NCBI GenBank assembly: GCA_934446565.1
Contig: CAKSEO010000004.1
Span: 22,934 to 86,933, forward strand
Length of the DNA: 64,000 nucleotides
Origin: an uncultured Oscillospiraceae bacterium
Lineage (GTDB): Bacteria > Bacillota > Clostridia > Oscillospirales > Ruminococcaceae
Direction of reading: 5' to 3'
This document shows, piece by piece, positions 22,851 through 31,580 of this stretch. Position numbers and translations under genes: made by a program. How positions within the stretch are numbered: the stretch's first letter is position 1; every line of letters begins with the position of its first letter. The notes beneath the pieces were generated by a model that was not told the origin of the DNA, ran no database searches, and saw only the letters and a program-made list of their open reading frames with translations.

Positions 22851-23718
22851 ATACCATGTTCTTGCGGTATTGCTTAGGTGTTACGCCCCGGAGCTTCTTA
22901 AAGCTCTTTATCATATGCGAGCAATCCGAGAAGCCGGTCTCGCTGCTTATCCTCTGCAGGTCAAAATCCGTGAATACGAGGAATTCCTCAGCCTTGATTA
23001 TCCGCATTTCTTCGATGTACTCCTTGCATGTTTTTCCGTAGACTGAAAGGAATTTCTTTGCGAAGTACGAATAGCTCATACCGCATCGTTCCGCTATCTC
23101 GCTGACCTGCACGCCGCCAGCCAGACGTTCGTCGATGAATTCCGTGATATTATAAATATCGTATCTCGAATCCTCCGAGTATGCTTCGTTATCAACCGAG
23201 AACCCCATATTCTGCCAGCAACGCAGAATATTTATAAGAAGCCCATACAGCTCTGTCTTTATCACCAGGTCGAAGCCGTATCTCTTCTGCCGCATTTCTT
23301 CAATGCAGCGCGTCAGAACCTCTCCCGCGCGCATTTCAGACGTCTGGGACGCTGTAAAGAACGAAGTCATGTTCTTCCGCTCGGCGCTCAGAAAAATGCT
23401 GCGGAGCTTCGGGGCATAGCTCGGCGTCAGACTCATTCGGCTGATATCCAGCTTAACCACCGCATACCGTGCTTCCCCGCCATCCTGGCAATAGGAGATG
23501 GAATGCACGGATTTCGGGTGAAACAGCATCATATCGCCCTTTTCAACGATATACTTTTCCCCGGCATTCGAAATCTCGACCTTACCACTATACATATAGA
23601 TCAATTCCATATAGAAATGCCAGTGGGCGTGGACAGGAAAATATTTCGAGTTTGTATCGAAATAGAAGCACTCTATCGGACGATTGAGCATGTCGCCATG
23701 CTCATAGAGAAAGGGCAT
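22849..23718 (-). CDS. AraC-family transcriptional regulator
   Basis: A 289-residue regulator with an N-terminal cupin-like sensor domain (about 15-95: HAHWHFYMELIYMYSG, then EKGDMMLFHPKSVHS), a linker, and a C-terminal AraC DNA-binding domain (about 185-285: VSEIAERCGMSYSYFAKKF, then GFSDCSHMIKSFKKLRGVTP). Such proteins often control sugar-use genes, but none lies directly beside it. It starts right at the stop codon of the SpoU methyltransferase and ends a three-gene set with the histidine kinase. Confidence 0.9.
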   Translation of the reverse strand: MPFLYEHGDMLNRPIECFYFDTNSKYFPVHAHWHFYMELIYMYSGKVEISNAGEKYIVEKGDMMLFHPKSVHSISYCQDGGEARYAVVKLDISRMSLTPSYAPKLRSIFLSAERKNMTSFFTASQTSEMRAGEVLTRCIEEMRQKRYGFDLVIKTELYGLLINILRCWQNMGFSVDNEAYSEDSRYDIYNITEFIDERLAGGVQVSEIAERCGMSYSYFAKKFLSVYGKTCKEYIEEMRIIKAEEFLVFTDFDLQRISSETGFSDCSHMIKSFKKLRGVTPKQYRKNMV

Positions 23719-24558
23719 TCAATTCACTCCCCCGCGCCATTTCAGCTGCCAGAAAGCAACTGCTCCCGCTGCAGCGACATTCAGCGAATCCACTCCGTTT
23801 GACATGGGGATCTTTACAGTGTGATCGCAGCGGGCTATCGTATCCTTGGAGAGCCCGTCGCCCTCCGTGCCCAGAACTATCGCCAGCTTATCCTCGGCGG
23901 CAAGAACGGGATCGTCAATGCTCACCGAATCATCACTGAGCGCCATCGCAGCTGTTTTAAATCCCCAGCTGTTAAGAAGCGACAGTCCCTTTTCAGGCCA
24001 GTCCTCCGGCTCCTCGCCTATCTGCGCCCAGGGCACCACCAGCACAGTCCCCATGCTGACGCGGACCGCTCTCCTGAGAAGCGGGTCGCAGCATGACGGA
24101 GTGACCAGCACTGCGTCTATCCCCAGCGCAGCAGCCGAACGGAAAACAGCGCCAATGTTCGTCGTATCCACAATGTTTTCGAGTACCGCAACACGGTGCG
24201 CATCCCGGCAAATGTCCTCCGCAGATCTTGCAGCGGGTCTGCGCACGGCGCACAGAACTCCCCGGTTGAGCTTGTAACCCGTCATCGTCGAAAGGATATC
24301 CTGGTCAGCCAGGTACACAGGGATATCACCGCAGTTTCTGATGAGGTCGCCCGCGCAGCCATCCAGGCAGCGCTTCTCTGTGAGCATGGACACCAGCTCG
24401 TATCCGCGCTGCATCGCGAGTTCGATGACCTTAGGGCTCTCGGCGATGAATATTCCCTTTTCCGGCTCCAGGCGGTTTCTGAGCTGTGCTTCGGTAAGCT
24501 TTGTGTAGACCTCGCAGCCCGGATGGTCGAGTGTCGTAATTTCAATAAAGTTTGGCAT
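23719..24558 (-). CDS. TrmH/SpoU-family RNA methyltransferase
   Basis: A 279-residue knotted (SPOUT) methyltransferase that would methylate a ribose 2'-OH in tRNA or rRNA. The N-terminal substrate-binding part has RLEPEKGIFIAESPKVIE. The catalytic domain shows VLENIVDTTNIGAVFRSAAA near 128-147, AIVLGTEGDGL near 225 and IPMSNGVDSLNVAAAGAV near 250. I start at ATG 24558, which overlaps the kinase stop region; a GTG three codons upstream is possible. Exact RNA target cannot be told. Confidence 0.9.
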   Translation of the reverse strand: MPNFIEITTLDHPGCEVYTKLTEAQLRNRLEPEKGIFIAESPKVIELAMQRGYELVSMLTEKRCLDGCAGDLIRNCGDIPVYLADQDILSTMTGYKLNRGVLCAVRRPAARSAEDICRDAHRVAVLENIVDTTNIGAVFRSAAALGIDAVLVTPSCCDPLLRRAVRVSMGTVLVVPWAQIGEEPEDWPEKGLSLLNSWGFKTAAMALSDDSVSIDDPVLAAEDKLAIVLGTEGDGLSKDTIARCDHTVKIPMSNGVDSLNVAAAGAVAFWQLKWRGGVN

Positions 24559-24559
24559 T

Positions 24560-26776
24560 TTATTCACTCTTATCTTTCAGGTATTCGTTTATTTTCCGCA
24601 GAATTTCGCTGTAGTCGCCCGCAAGGGATTCGTGAGCGGTCTCAGCGTAGTCCGTGCAGCCGCTTTTCAGTGCGAGTTCGGAAGCGCGTGCGCGTTCAGA
24701 AAGCCCTGTGAGCCCTATAGACAGCGACGTACTTTTTATAGAATGGGCGCACCGCTGGTAATCGTCCCATCGTTTCTCCGCGTACGCGCTCTGCAATTCA
24801 GCCCGGCGGTCGTTAGACGCGAAGTCGCACAGCATATCATTGAACAGCTCAATGCTATCGCAGCAAAACGGCAGAGCGATGTTCAGATTTATTTCCGGAA
24901 GCCTTTCGGAGAGCCCATCGCGGCACGGTGCAGGCGTTGATTCTTCCGGAATTCCCGAAACAGGTCTGATAAGCTCCTGAGGCAGGTTGCGGAGTATCGT
25001 TTCCTCGAGTTTTGTTCCGCGGACAGGCTTCGATATGTAGTCGGCGAAACCAACATTCATGTACTGCTCACGCATTCCGGCAAGCGCATTTGCGGTGAGC
25101 ATAATTACCGGCGTTGCACAGTTAGGCGATGTTCCATCACTGCGCAGCGCTTCAAATGTCTGCACTCCGTCCAATTCCGGCATCATGTGGTCCATCAGTA
25201 TCAGGTCGTATTTGCTTTTCTTCGCCTTTTCAAGGCATTCCCTGCCGCTGCCGGCGGTGTCAACACAGATCCGTGTCTGCTTCAGCAGATTTGCTATAAC
25301 AAGCAGGTTCACCGGGAGGTCGTCAACTACAAGTATCCTTGCGTCGGGAGCTTCGAAGGTGTGATGGTATTCGTGCTCCATGCTTGCGGAGTAGTTCAGA
25401 TTTATTCCGCCGCAGGGAGTTTTATCAGCGATTGTCTGCGGAAGCTCCACGGTAAACTCGGAGCCGGTCCCGACTGTGCTTTGCGCACTTACCGAGCCGC
25501 TCATCAGGTCGCACAGGCGTTTAACTATTGAAAGTCCGAGCCCTGTGCCCTCGATGTTACGGTTGTGTTTCAGGTCAAACCGCTGGAATTGCGTGAAAAG
25601 ATGCTGCAAATTCTGCTCCGAGATCCCTATACCGGTATCACTGACGCAGACCCTCAGCAGGAAACCGCCGTCGCGACGCTCCCCTCCGACGGAAAGCGTG
25701 ACCCTTCCCTTCTCAGTGTATTTCACCGCATTTGTCAGCAGATTCACGATTATCTGACGGATATGCGTTTCGTCACCGTGAAGCTTTACCGGGACATCAC
25801 CCTGGCATTCGACAAGAAGCTCAAGTCCCTTTGCCTTTGCGCGCGCCGCGACCATATTGCAGCAGTCGCTGACAAGGGAATTGACCTCATAATCCACGGA
25901 TGTTATCTCAAGCTTCCCGGATTCTATCTTTGAAATATCCAGCACGTCGCTGACTATAGAGAGCAGCGAATTTCCTGACGACTGGATATTTCCCGCATAT
26001 TCGCGTATCACCGGGTCCTTTTCCTCGCGGAGTATCATCTCGTTCATGCCGAGTATTGCGTTGATAGGAGTGCGTATCTCATGCGACATATTCGCAAGGA
26101 ACGAGCTTTTCGCCCTGTTCGCCGCCTCCGCTTCCTGCTGGGAACGCTTCTCTTTTTGCAGCGCGTCGATAAGTCTGAGATTCTGCTCGTTCATGAGAGA
26201 AATTACTATCATCGCAACGATAAGCGAAAGAAACTGTATACCTACTGAGATGACCACTTCCTGAACAACGTAATAGCGGTCGGTTTCAGTGCCGTCGATG
26301 TTGCGCCAAACTCCTGTCGCGATAACGCAAACGCAGCAGCTCAGCGCTGTCACAGTCGTCAGGCGCTTGTTGCCGAAAACTACCGACATCAGTATCGGCA
26401 TTACGAACGCCGTCATGGTTATCGGAAAAACATAGTGCGCCATAGCCACAACAGTGCACATGAACACTACCGTAAGCACCATTGTGTAATTCAACAGCCA
26501 GTCCCTTTGCGGGAATTTCCCCATCATCAGGCTGTCGAACAGAACCGCCAGGAACACAAGTCCCGACGGGATAACCAGGTACTTTATCAGATGTATAGGA
26601 AGCTCACCGTCTATCTTCCCCTGTAAACCCAGTATCAGGTTCACGCATATTTCGAGCAGAAACACCCCCGTAGCTATGACGCAGTTCATTATAAATAGTC
26701 TGCGGCGCCACTTCATATAATCGGGAGCAGTTTCCAGTATATCTTCTTTCACTTCTGAATGTTTTATATCTTCCAT
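24560..26776 (-). CDS. Hybrid sensor histidine kinase with receiver and Hpt domains
   Basis: A 738-residue membrane kinase. About five or six membrane helices (about 28-195) form the sensor. A HisKA domain follows with phospho-acceptor H232 (SHEIRTPINAILG), then a HATPase domain (DTGIGI, GTGLGLSI), a receiver domain with D529 (LILMDHMMPELDG), and a C-terminal Hpt domain with H678 (CAHSIKSTS). A full phosphorelay in one chain usually passes the signal to a separate regulator, and none of the right type is next to it. Start chosen at 26776 after GAGGTGATAAAA. Confidence 0.93.
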   Translation of the reverse strand: MEDIKHSEVKEDILETAPDYMKWRRRLFIMNCVIATGVFLLEICVNLILGLQGKIDGELPIHLIKYLVIPSGLVFLAVLFDSLMMGKFPQRDWLLNYTMVLTVVFMCTVVAMAHYVFPITMTAFVMPILMSVVFGNKRLTTVTALSCCVCVIATGVWRNIDGTETDRYYVVQEVVISVGIQFLSLIVAMIVISLMNEQNLRLIDALQKEKRSQQEAEAANRAKSSFLANMSHEIRTPINAILGMNEMILREEKDPVIREYAGNIQSSGNSLLSIVSDVLDISKIESGKLEITSVDYEVNSLVSDCCNMVAARAKAKGLELLVECQGDVPVKLHGDETHIRQIIVNLLTNAVKYTEKGRVTLSVGGERRDGGFLLRVCVSDTGIGISEQNLQHLFTQFQRFDLKHNRNIEGTGLGLSIVKRLCDLMSGSVSAQSTVGTGSEFTVELPQTIADKTPCGGINLNYSASMEHEYHHTFEAPDARILVVDDLPVNLLVIANLLKQTRICVDTAGSGRECLEKAKKSKYDLILMDHMMPELDGVQTFEALRSDGTSPNCATPVIMLTANALAGMREQYMNVGFADYISKPVRGTKLEETILRNLPQELIRPVSGIPEESTPAPCRDGLSERLPEINLNIALPFCCDSIELFNDMLCDFASNDRRAELQSAYAEKRWDDYQRCAHSIKSTSLSIGLTGLSERARASELALKSGCTDYAETAHESLAGDYSEILRKINEYLKDKSE

Positions 26777-26908
26777 TTTTATCACCTCTATAATTATATT
26801 ACAATTCTGATAAAAAATCAATACCCGCTTTAAAACATATGTTTTTCCCGAATGATATCAATTTCTTCCCTCTTTGGTCATTTTCTATAAAACATGTCCA
26901 CATCGTGC

Positions 26909-26937
26909 TTGAAATTCGGGCATTTTTGTGTTAGAAT
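26909..26937 (+). promoter_or_regulatory. Promoter of the second GH5 gene
   Basis: TTGAAA and TAGAAT with a 17-base spacer, about 60 bases before the start codon. Confidence 0.6.
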
Positions 26938-26998
26938 ATTTACACAAGCTATTCCGGCATGGCAAAAACATACATGCCAATGTGGAGGTAAACCAATA

Positions 26999-28804
26999 AT
27001 GCAAACCAGTGCTATTTTAAAATCAGGTGTAGCTGCTGTTCTGGCGGCTATAATGACCCTGACCGGATGTTCCGGAGGTAACTCAGCTTCCGAAAGCACG
27101 CCGGGAAATACAACTTCCGAGAGTACTTCCGACCCATCAGCCGCCAGCGAGACAAACAGCATGACATCCCTTGAAGTTATTCGCGCGATGGGAAACGGCA
27201 TTAATCTTGGAAACACCCTTGAAGCCTACAACCATCAGGCATACCTTAACGGCTCCAACCCAACATCCGCTGAAATAGTATGGGGACAGCCCCGCACTAC
27301 CCAGGAGATGATACAAGGAATGAAAGCCGCCGGCTTTGACACCATCCGTATCCCAATCGCCTGGACTAACGGAATGAACTTCGAAAGCGGCGACTACACC
27401 ATCGACCAGCGTCTCATGGACCGCGTTGACCAGGTAGTTACATGGGCGCTCGACGAGGATATGTACGTCATTATCAACGACCACTGGGACGGCAGCTGGT
27501 GGGGAATGTTCGGAGCGGCCGAACAGGAGACCCGCGACAAGGCTATGGATATGTACAAGGCCATGTGGACGCAGATAGGCGAGCATTTTGCCGACCGCTC
27601 CTACAAGCTGATATTCGAATCCGCCAACGAGGAACTCGGAGACAGGCTGAATGATAAGGATATCACAGGTTCCCGCGGTGTCCTCAGCGAAAACGAATGC
27701 TATGAGACGACCAACCAGATAAACAGCGAGTTTGTCAAGCTCATACGTTCCCTCGGCGGGAAGAACCCCGACCGCTTCCTGCTCATCGCCGGGTACAATA
27801 CCGATATAACCAAGACCTGCGACGACCGTTTCAAAATGCCGGAAGACACCGCCGACAGCAAACTGCTCCTTTCCGTGCACTACTATACTCCCTGGGATTA
27901 CTGTGGCACTGACGGAGTGAACCAGTGGGGCTCCCCCGGGGACTACGACGAGCAGAACGGTCTTTTTGAGAAACTCAGCAAGTTCTCTGAACAGGGCTAC
28001 GGCGTCGTTATCGGCGAGTATGCCGTAATGCTCAAGAACGGCGGTATCAAGGAGGATACCGACAAGTTCTACGACAACCTGATGGATAACTGCGACCTCT
28101 ACGATTTCTGCCCCGTGCTCTGGGATTGCAGCAACTTCTACAAGAGAATCACCAACACGCTGTCAAATGAAGCCCTCGCGGAACTGTTCAGCTCACGCGC
28201 AGTTGCAAACGAAGCCGGAAAGTCCACCGAAGATATAAAGGCAGCAGCCAAGGAAAAGATAGAGCAGACCCGCAAAACAGCGGAGGAAAACGCACTTGCC
28301 GACGTTGAGCTCATGCCTTCCGACGACGCGGCTATCGCCTGGATAATGTACCAGAGCGCTGACTACACCAAGTCCTACAGCGTGGGAGATTCCTACGACC
28401 CGACGAATAAAACCAAGGGTATCAAGGAAACAAATGCCCTGATCACCGGTGAGGGAACTTACACTGTCAGCCTTGATTTCACGGAATGCGGAGCCGCTAA
28501 GGGCGTTGCATTCTCGGCGCTCGGTATTTCCAACGGCGAGGACCTTTTCCCGGGATATACCATCACCATCGACAAGATACTCGTCAACAATTCCCCCTAC
28601 GAGCTCAACGGCAAGGAATTTACGACCTCCGACGACAAGCACTGCACCCGCGTCAACCTCTACAACGCGTGGGTCAGCGATGTTCCCAAGGAAGCGCGGA
28701 CGACTGACGGAGATTTCACAGGCTGTTCCGCCCAGATAATGGACATCTCCGACAAGACGTCTGTTTCGAATATTTCAATAACATTTACCGTTCACGCTCC
28801 GTAA
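26999..28804 (+). CDS. Lipoprotein GH5 endoglucanase with C-terminal beta-sandwich module
   Basis: A 601-residue surface enzyme. The lipobox is LTGC with Cys24 lipidated, followed by a Ser/Thr-rich linker. The GH5 domain (about 55-390) begins with the MGNGINLGNTLEA motif typical of subfamily 4, whose members cut cellulose, xyloglucan or mixed glucans. Acid/base E211 (SANEELG) and nucleophile E340 (VIGEYAV) are in place. After a helical linker (about 400-440) a C-terminal module of about 160 residues, rich in beta strands, looks like a carbohydrate-binding domain; I cannot assign its family. The start has GGAGGTAAACCAATA before it. Confidence 0.92.
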   Translation: MQTSAILKSGVAAVLAAIMTLTGCSGGNSASESTPGNTTSESTSDPSAASETNSMTSLEVIRAMGNGINLGNTLEAYNHQAYLNGSNPTSAEIVWGQPRTTQEMIQGMKAAGFDTIRIPIAWTNGMNFESGDYTIDQRLMDRVDQVVTWALDEDMYVIINDHWDGSWWGMFGAAEQETRDKAMDMYKAMWTQIGEHFADRSYKLIFESANEELGDRLNDKDITGSRGVLSENECYETTNQINSEFVKLIRSLGGKNPDRFLLIAGYNTDITKTCDDRFKMPEDTADSKLLLSVHYYTPWDYCGTDGVNQWGSPGDYDEQNGLFEKLSKFSEQGYGVVIGEYAVMLKNGGIKEDTDKFYDNLMDNCDLYDFCPVLWDCSNFYKRITNTLSNEALAELFSSRAVANEAGKSTEDIKAAAKEKIEQTRKTAEENALADVELMPSDDAAIAWIMYQSADYTKSYSVGDSYDPTNKTKGIKETNALITGEGTYTVSLDFTECGAAKGVAFSALGISNGEDLFPGYTITIDKILVNNSPYELNGKEFTTSDDKHCTRVNLYNAWVSDVPKEARTTDGDFTGCSAQIMDISDKTSVSNISITFTVHAP

Positions 28805-28824
28805 TATACTATTATATATACAAA

Positions 28825-28850
28825 GAAGCACGCCAGGATCGGCGTGCTTC
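28825..28850. terminator. Bidirectional terminator
   Basis: Perfect 10-bp stem GAAGCACGCC / GGCGTGCTTC between the converging GH5 and LysR genes. Confidence 0.85.
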
Positions 28851-28852
28851 TT

Positions 28853-29716
28853 CTATTTTGTGAGTTTCATAAGGTACTCGTTGAATTTCTTCACGCTTTC
28901 CGGGAAGTATGCGTTTTCCTTTGTGATAAGCACTATTTCGGTTTCGATCGGGCAATCGGCTATCTGATGGAATTCCGCCTTTTCCGAATGCAGCAGTCCC
29001 GCCGCAGACCCGGGAACCAGTGATATCCCAACATCGCGCTCGGCAAGGTCAACCGCTGTCCTCGCGTCGTCGCAGATGCAGATACAGCGCGGTTCAAGCT
29101 CATTCTCGCGGAAAGAGTCTCTGATTATGGATTCCCAGCGGCGATACAGAATGAGCGGATAGTGCGCAAGCATATCCATCGTCACGGTATCAGGAAGCCG
29201 CCTTTTTGCGCCGACCGCTATCATTTTTTCACGTGCAAGGCTCTTTACCTTAAATTCATTATCCGGGAAAGGCGTCCTTACAAGAGCGGCGTGTATCTGG
29301 TCGGTCCGCAGCTTTTCTATGAGCGAATAGGTGTTGCTTTCGGATATTTCTATTATTACGTCCTCGTTCTTTTTGAGGAAATCGGATATCCACTCCCCGG
29401 CACGCGTGCAGATGACCGACGAGACTACGCCTATTCGCACCGTGTCCTTTTCTGTCCGGGCGCATGCTTCCACATCCTGCCGCAGCGTAGTTTCCATCCG
29501 CAGCAGCGTCTGCGCCCTATCATACAGCAGCCTGCCTGTATCCGTCAGGCGTATGTGCTTCTGACCGCGCTCGAACAGTGAACAGCCCAGTTCCTGCTCC
29601 AGCAGCTTCATCTGCGTGCTCAGCGGCGGCTGAGACATGAACAGCTTTTTCGCAGCGGCGCTTATCGTGCCCTCCTCTGCAACAGTCGTAAAATATTTCA
29701 GTTGTTTCAGGTCCAT
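28853..29716 (-). CDS. LysR-family transcriptional regulator
   Basis: A 287-residue LysR regulator. The N-terminal winged helix-turn-helix is clear (MDLKQLKYFTTVAEEGTISA, then FMSQPPLSTQMKLLEQELG), and the C-terminal effector domain runs from about 90 (VRIGVVSSV, then RTPFPDNEF and DVGISLVPGSAAG). I start at 29716; the ATG four codons upstream sits too close to its AGG. It is divergent from the ABC exporter, and a perfect palindrome lies between them, so it probably controls itself and the exporter. Confidence 0.9.
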   Translation of the reverse strand: MDLKQLKYFTTVAEEGTISAAAKKLFMSQPPLSTQMKLLEQELGCSLFERGQKHIRLTDTGRLLYDRAQTLLRMETTLRQDVEACARTEKDTVRIGVVSSVICTRAGEWISDFLKKNEDVIIEISESNTYSLIEKLRTDQIHAALVRTPFPDNEFKVKSLAREKMIAVGAKRRLPDTVTMDMLAHYPLILYRRWESIIRDSFRENELEPRCICICDDARTAVDLAERDVGISLVPGSAAGLLHSEKAEFHQIADCPIETEIVLITKENAYFPESVKKFNEYLMKLTK

Positions 29717-29745
29717 TTTTGTTACCATATCCTTTGGCTATGATT

Positions 29746-29764
29746 CTATACAAAAATAGTATAG
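29746..29764. promoter_or_regulatory. Palindromic operator candidate for the LysR regulator
   Basis: Inverted repeat CTATAC, seven bases, GTATAG lies in the divergent intergenic region. Its size and position fit a LysR binding site. Confidence 0.5.
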
Positions 29765-29783
29765 TTAATTTCACTCGTATACC

Positions 29784-29812
29784 TTTAAAATATTCTACAT
29801 TTATGATATACT
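29784..29812 (+). promoter_or_regulatory. Promoter of the ABC exporter operon
   Basis: TTTAAA and TATACT with a 17-base spacer, about 45 bases before the first gene. Confidence 0.5.
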
Positions 29813-29858
29813 ATTAACCGTGATTTGTCAAGATATATCTGAAAGGAAGGGAAACATT

Positions 29859-31580
29859 TTGTTCAAACTGCTTGTACACATCAAAAAATACAAAAAGGAA
29901 TGTATCCTGGGTCCGCTGTTCAAGCTGCTGGAGGCTCTGCTTGAGCTTTTCGTGCCGCTCGTCATCGCATCGATAATCGACGATGGCATCGCCAACGGCG
30001 ACAAGGGCTACGTTATCGGCATGGTAGCTCTGCTTATCGGGCTGGGTATCGTAGGGCTTGCATTCTCTATCACCGCTCAGTACTTTGCAGCTAAAGCGGC
30101 TGTCGGGTTCTCCTCAAAGGTAAAGCACGAGCTTTTCCGCCACATCGAGAGCCTTTCCTGGTCCGAGATAGACCAGATAGGTACTTCCACTCTCATCACC
30201 AGAATGACCAGCGATATGAACCAGATACAGAACGGCGTCAATCTTACGCTCCGCCTGCTGCTGCGTTCACCGTTCGTTGTGTTCGGCGCCATGATAATGG
30301 CGTTCACTATCAACGTCCAGGCTGCGCTTATTTTTGTTGCGGCTATCCCGGTGCTTTCCGTTGTTATCTTCGGAATTATGCTGTGGTGCATCCCGCTATA
30401 CAAGAAGGTTCAGGCAAGGCTCGACAAGGTGCTCGGGATAACCCGTGAGAACCTCACCGGCGTTCGCGTCGTCCGCGCTTTCTGCAAGGAAGAACAGGAA
30501 ATCGAAACCTTCACAAAGAGCAACGACGAGCTTACCGCCGGACAGAAATTCGTCGGCAGGATATCCGCTCTGATGAATCCGCTGACCTACGTTATAATCA
30601 ACCTTGCGATAATCTGGCTCATCCAGACAGGCTCTGTGCAGGTAAACGACGGCACTCTGTCCCAGGGCGACGTTGTTGCGCTTTACAACTACATGTCGCA
30701 GATACTCGTCGAGCTCATCAAGCTCGCTAACCTCATAATCAGCCTTACAAAGTGCGTTGCCTGCGGCAATCGCGTACAGGCGCTGTTCGACATCAGGGCC
30801 TCTCAGGAAGTGACCGCAGACAAGGGCGTTGTCGGAAATGCGGATTACGCAGTTGAATTCCGCGGAGTTTCCCTCAAGTACAAGAACGCCGGCGAGGACT
30901 CCCTCACCGGAATGGACTTTGCAATCAAGCGCGGCGAGACCGTCGGGATAATCGGCGGTACTGGCTCGGGCAAATCCTCCCTGGTCAACATGATACCGCG
31001 TTTCTACGACGCGACCGGCGGCGAAGTCCTCATCGGCGGACGCGACGTAAAGAGCTTTGAGATTCCCGAGCTGCGCGAAAAAATCGGCATAGTCCCGCAG
31101 AAAGCCGTGCTTTTCAAGGGGACTATCCGCGACAACATGCGCTGGGGCAAGGACGACGCAACGGACGAGGAAATACTCGCCGCTGCGAAAACCGCCCAGG
31201 CAGCCGACGTTATCGAGAGCAAGGGCGGTCTTGATTTCGAGATAGAACAGGGCGGCAAGAACCTCTCCGGCGGTCAGCGCCAGCGCTTCACCATTGCACG
31301 CGCCCTGGTAAGAAAACCCGAGATACTGATACTGGACGACAGCGCCTCCGCGCTCGACTTCGCGACGGACGCAGCATTGCGTAAGGCTATCCGCGAATTG
31401 GACAGCACTCCTACTGTGTTCATCGTTTCCCAGCGTACTTCCTCGATCCAGCATGCTGACAAGATAATCGTGCTGGACGATGGCAAGATAGCCGGTATAG
31501 GCAAACATGACGACCTGCTGAAAAACTGCGCGGTTTACAGCGAGATCTATAATTCCCAGTTCAAGAAGGAGGCGGTATAA
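29859..31580 (+). CDS. ABC exporter half-transporter with degenerate ATP site
   Basis: A 573-residue fusion of a six-helix membrane domain (about 15-305) and an ATPase domain. Walker A is GGTGSGKSS and the signature LSGGQRQR is intact. The Walker B end reads LILDDSASALD, with Asp instead of the catalytic Glu, and the switch His is Gln (VSQRTSS). This is the pattern of the degenerate site in heterodimeric exporters such as BmrCD and TM287/288. I start at TTG 29859, seven bases after AAGGAAGGG. The partner gene begins right after the stop. Likely substrates are drugs or peptides. Confidence 0.9.
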   Translation: MFKLLVHIKKYKKECILGPLFKLLEALLELFVPLVIASIIDDGIANGDKGYVIGMVALLIGLGIVGLAFSITAQYFAAKAAVGFSSKVKHELFRHIESLSWSEIDQIGTSTLITRMTSDMNQIQNGVNLTLRLLLRSPFVVFGAMIMAFTINVQAALIFVAAIPVLSVVIFGIMLWCIPLYKKVQARLDKVLGITRENLTGVRVVRAFCKEEQEIETFTKSNDELTAGQKFVGRISALMNPLTYVIINLAIIWLIQTGSVQVNDGTLSQGDVVALYNYMSQILVELIKLANLIISLTKCVACGNRVQALFDIRASQEVTADKGVVGNADYAVEFRGVSLKYKNAGEDSLTGMDFAIKRGETVGIIGGTGSGKSSLVNMIPRFYDATGGEVLIGGRDVKSFEIPELREKIGIVPQKAVLFKGTIRDNMRWGKDDATDEEILAAAKTAQAADVIESKGGLDFEIEQGGKNLSGGQRQRFTIARALVRKPEILILDDSASALDFATDAALRKAIRELDSTPTVFIVSQRTSSIQHADKIIVLDDGKIAGIGKHDDLLKNCAVYSEIYNSQFKKEAV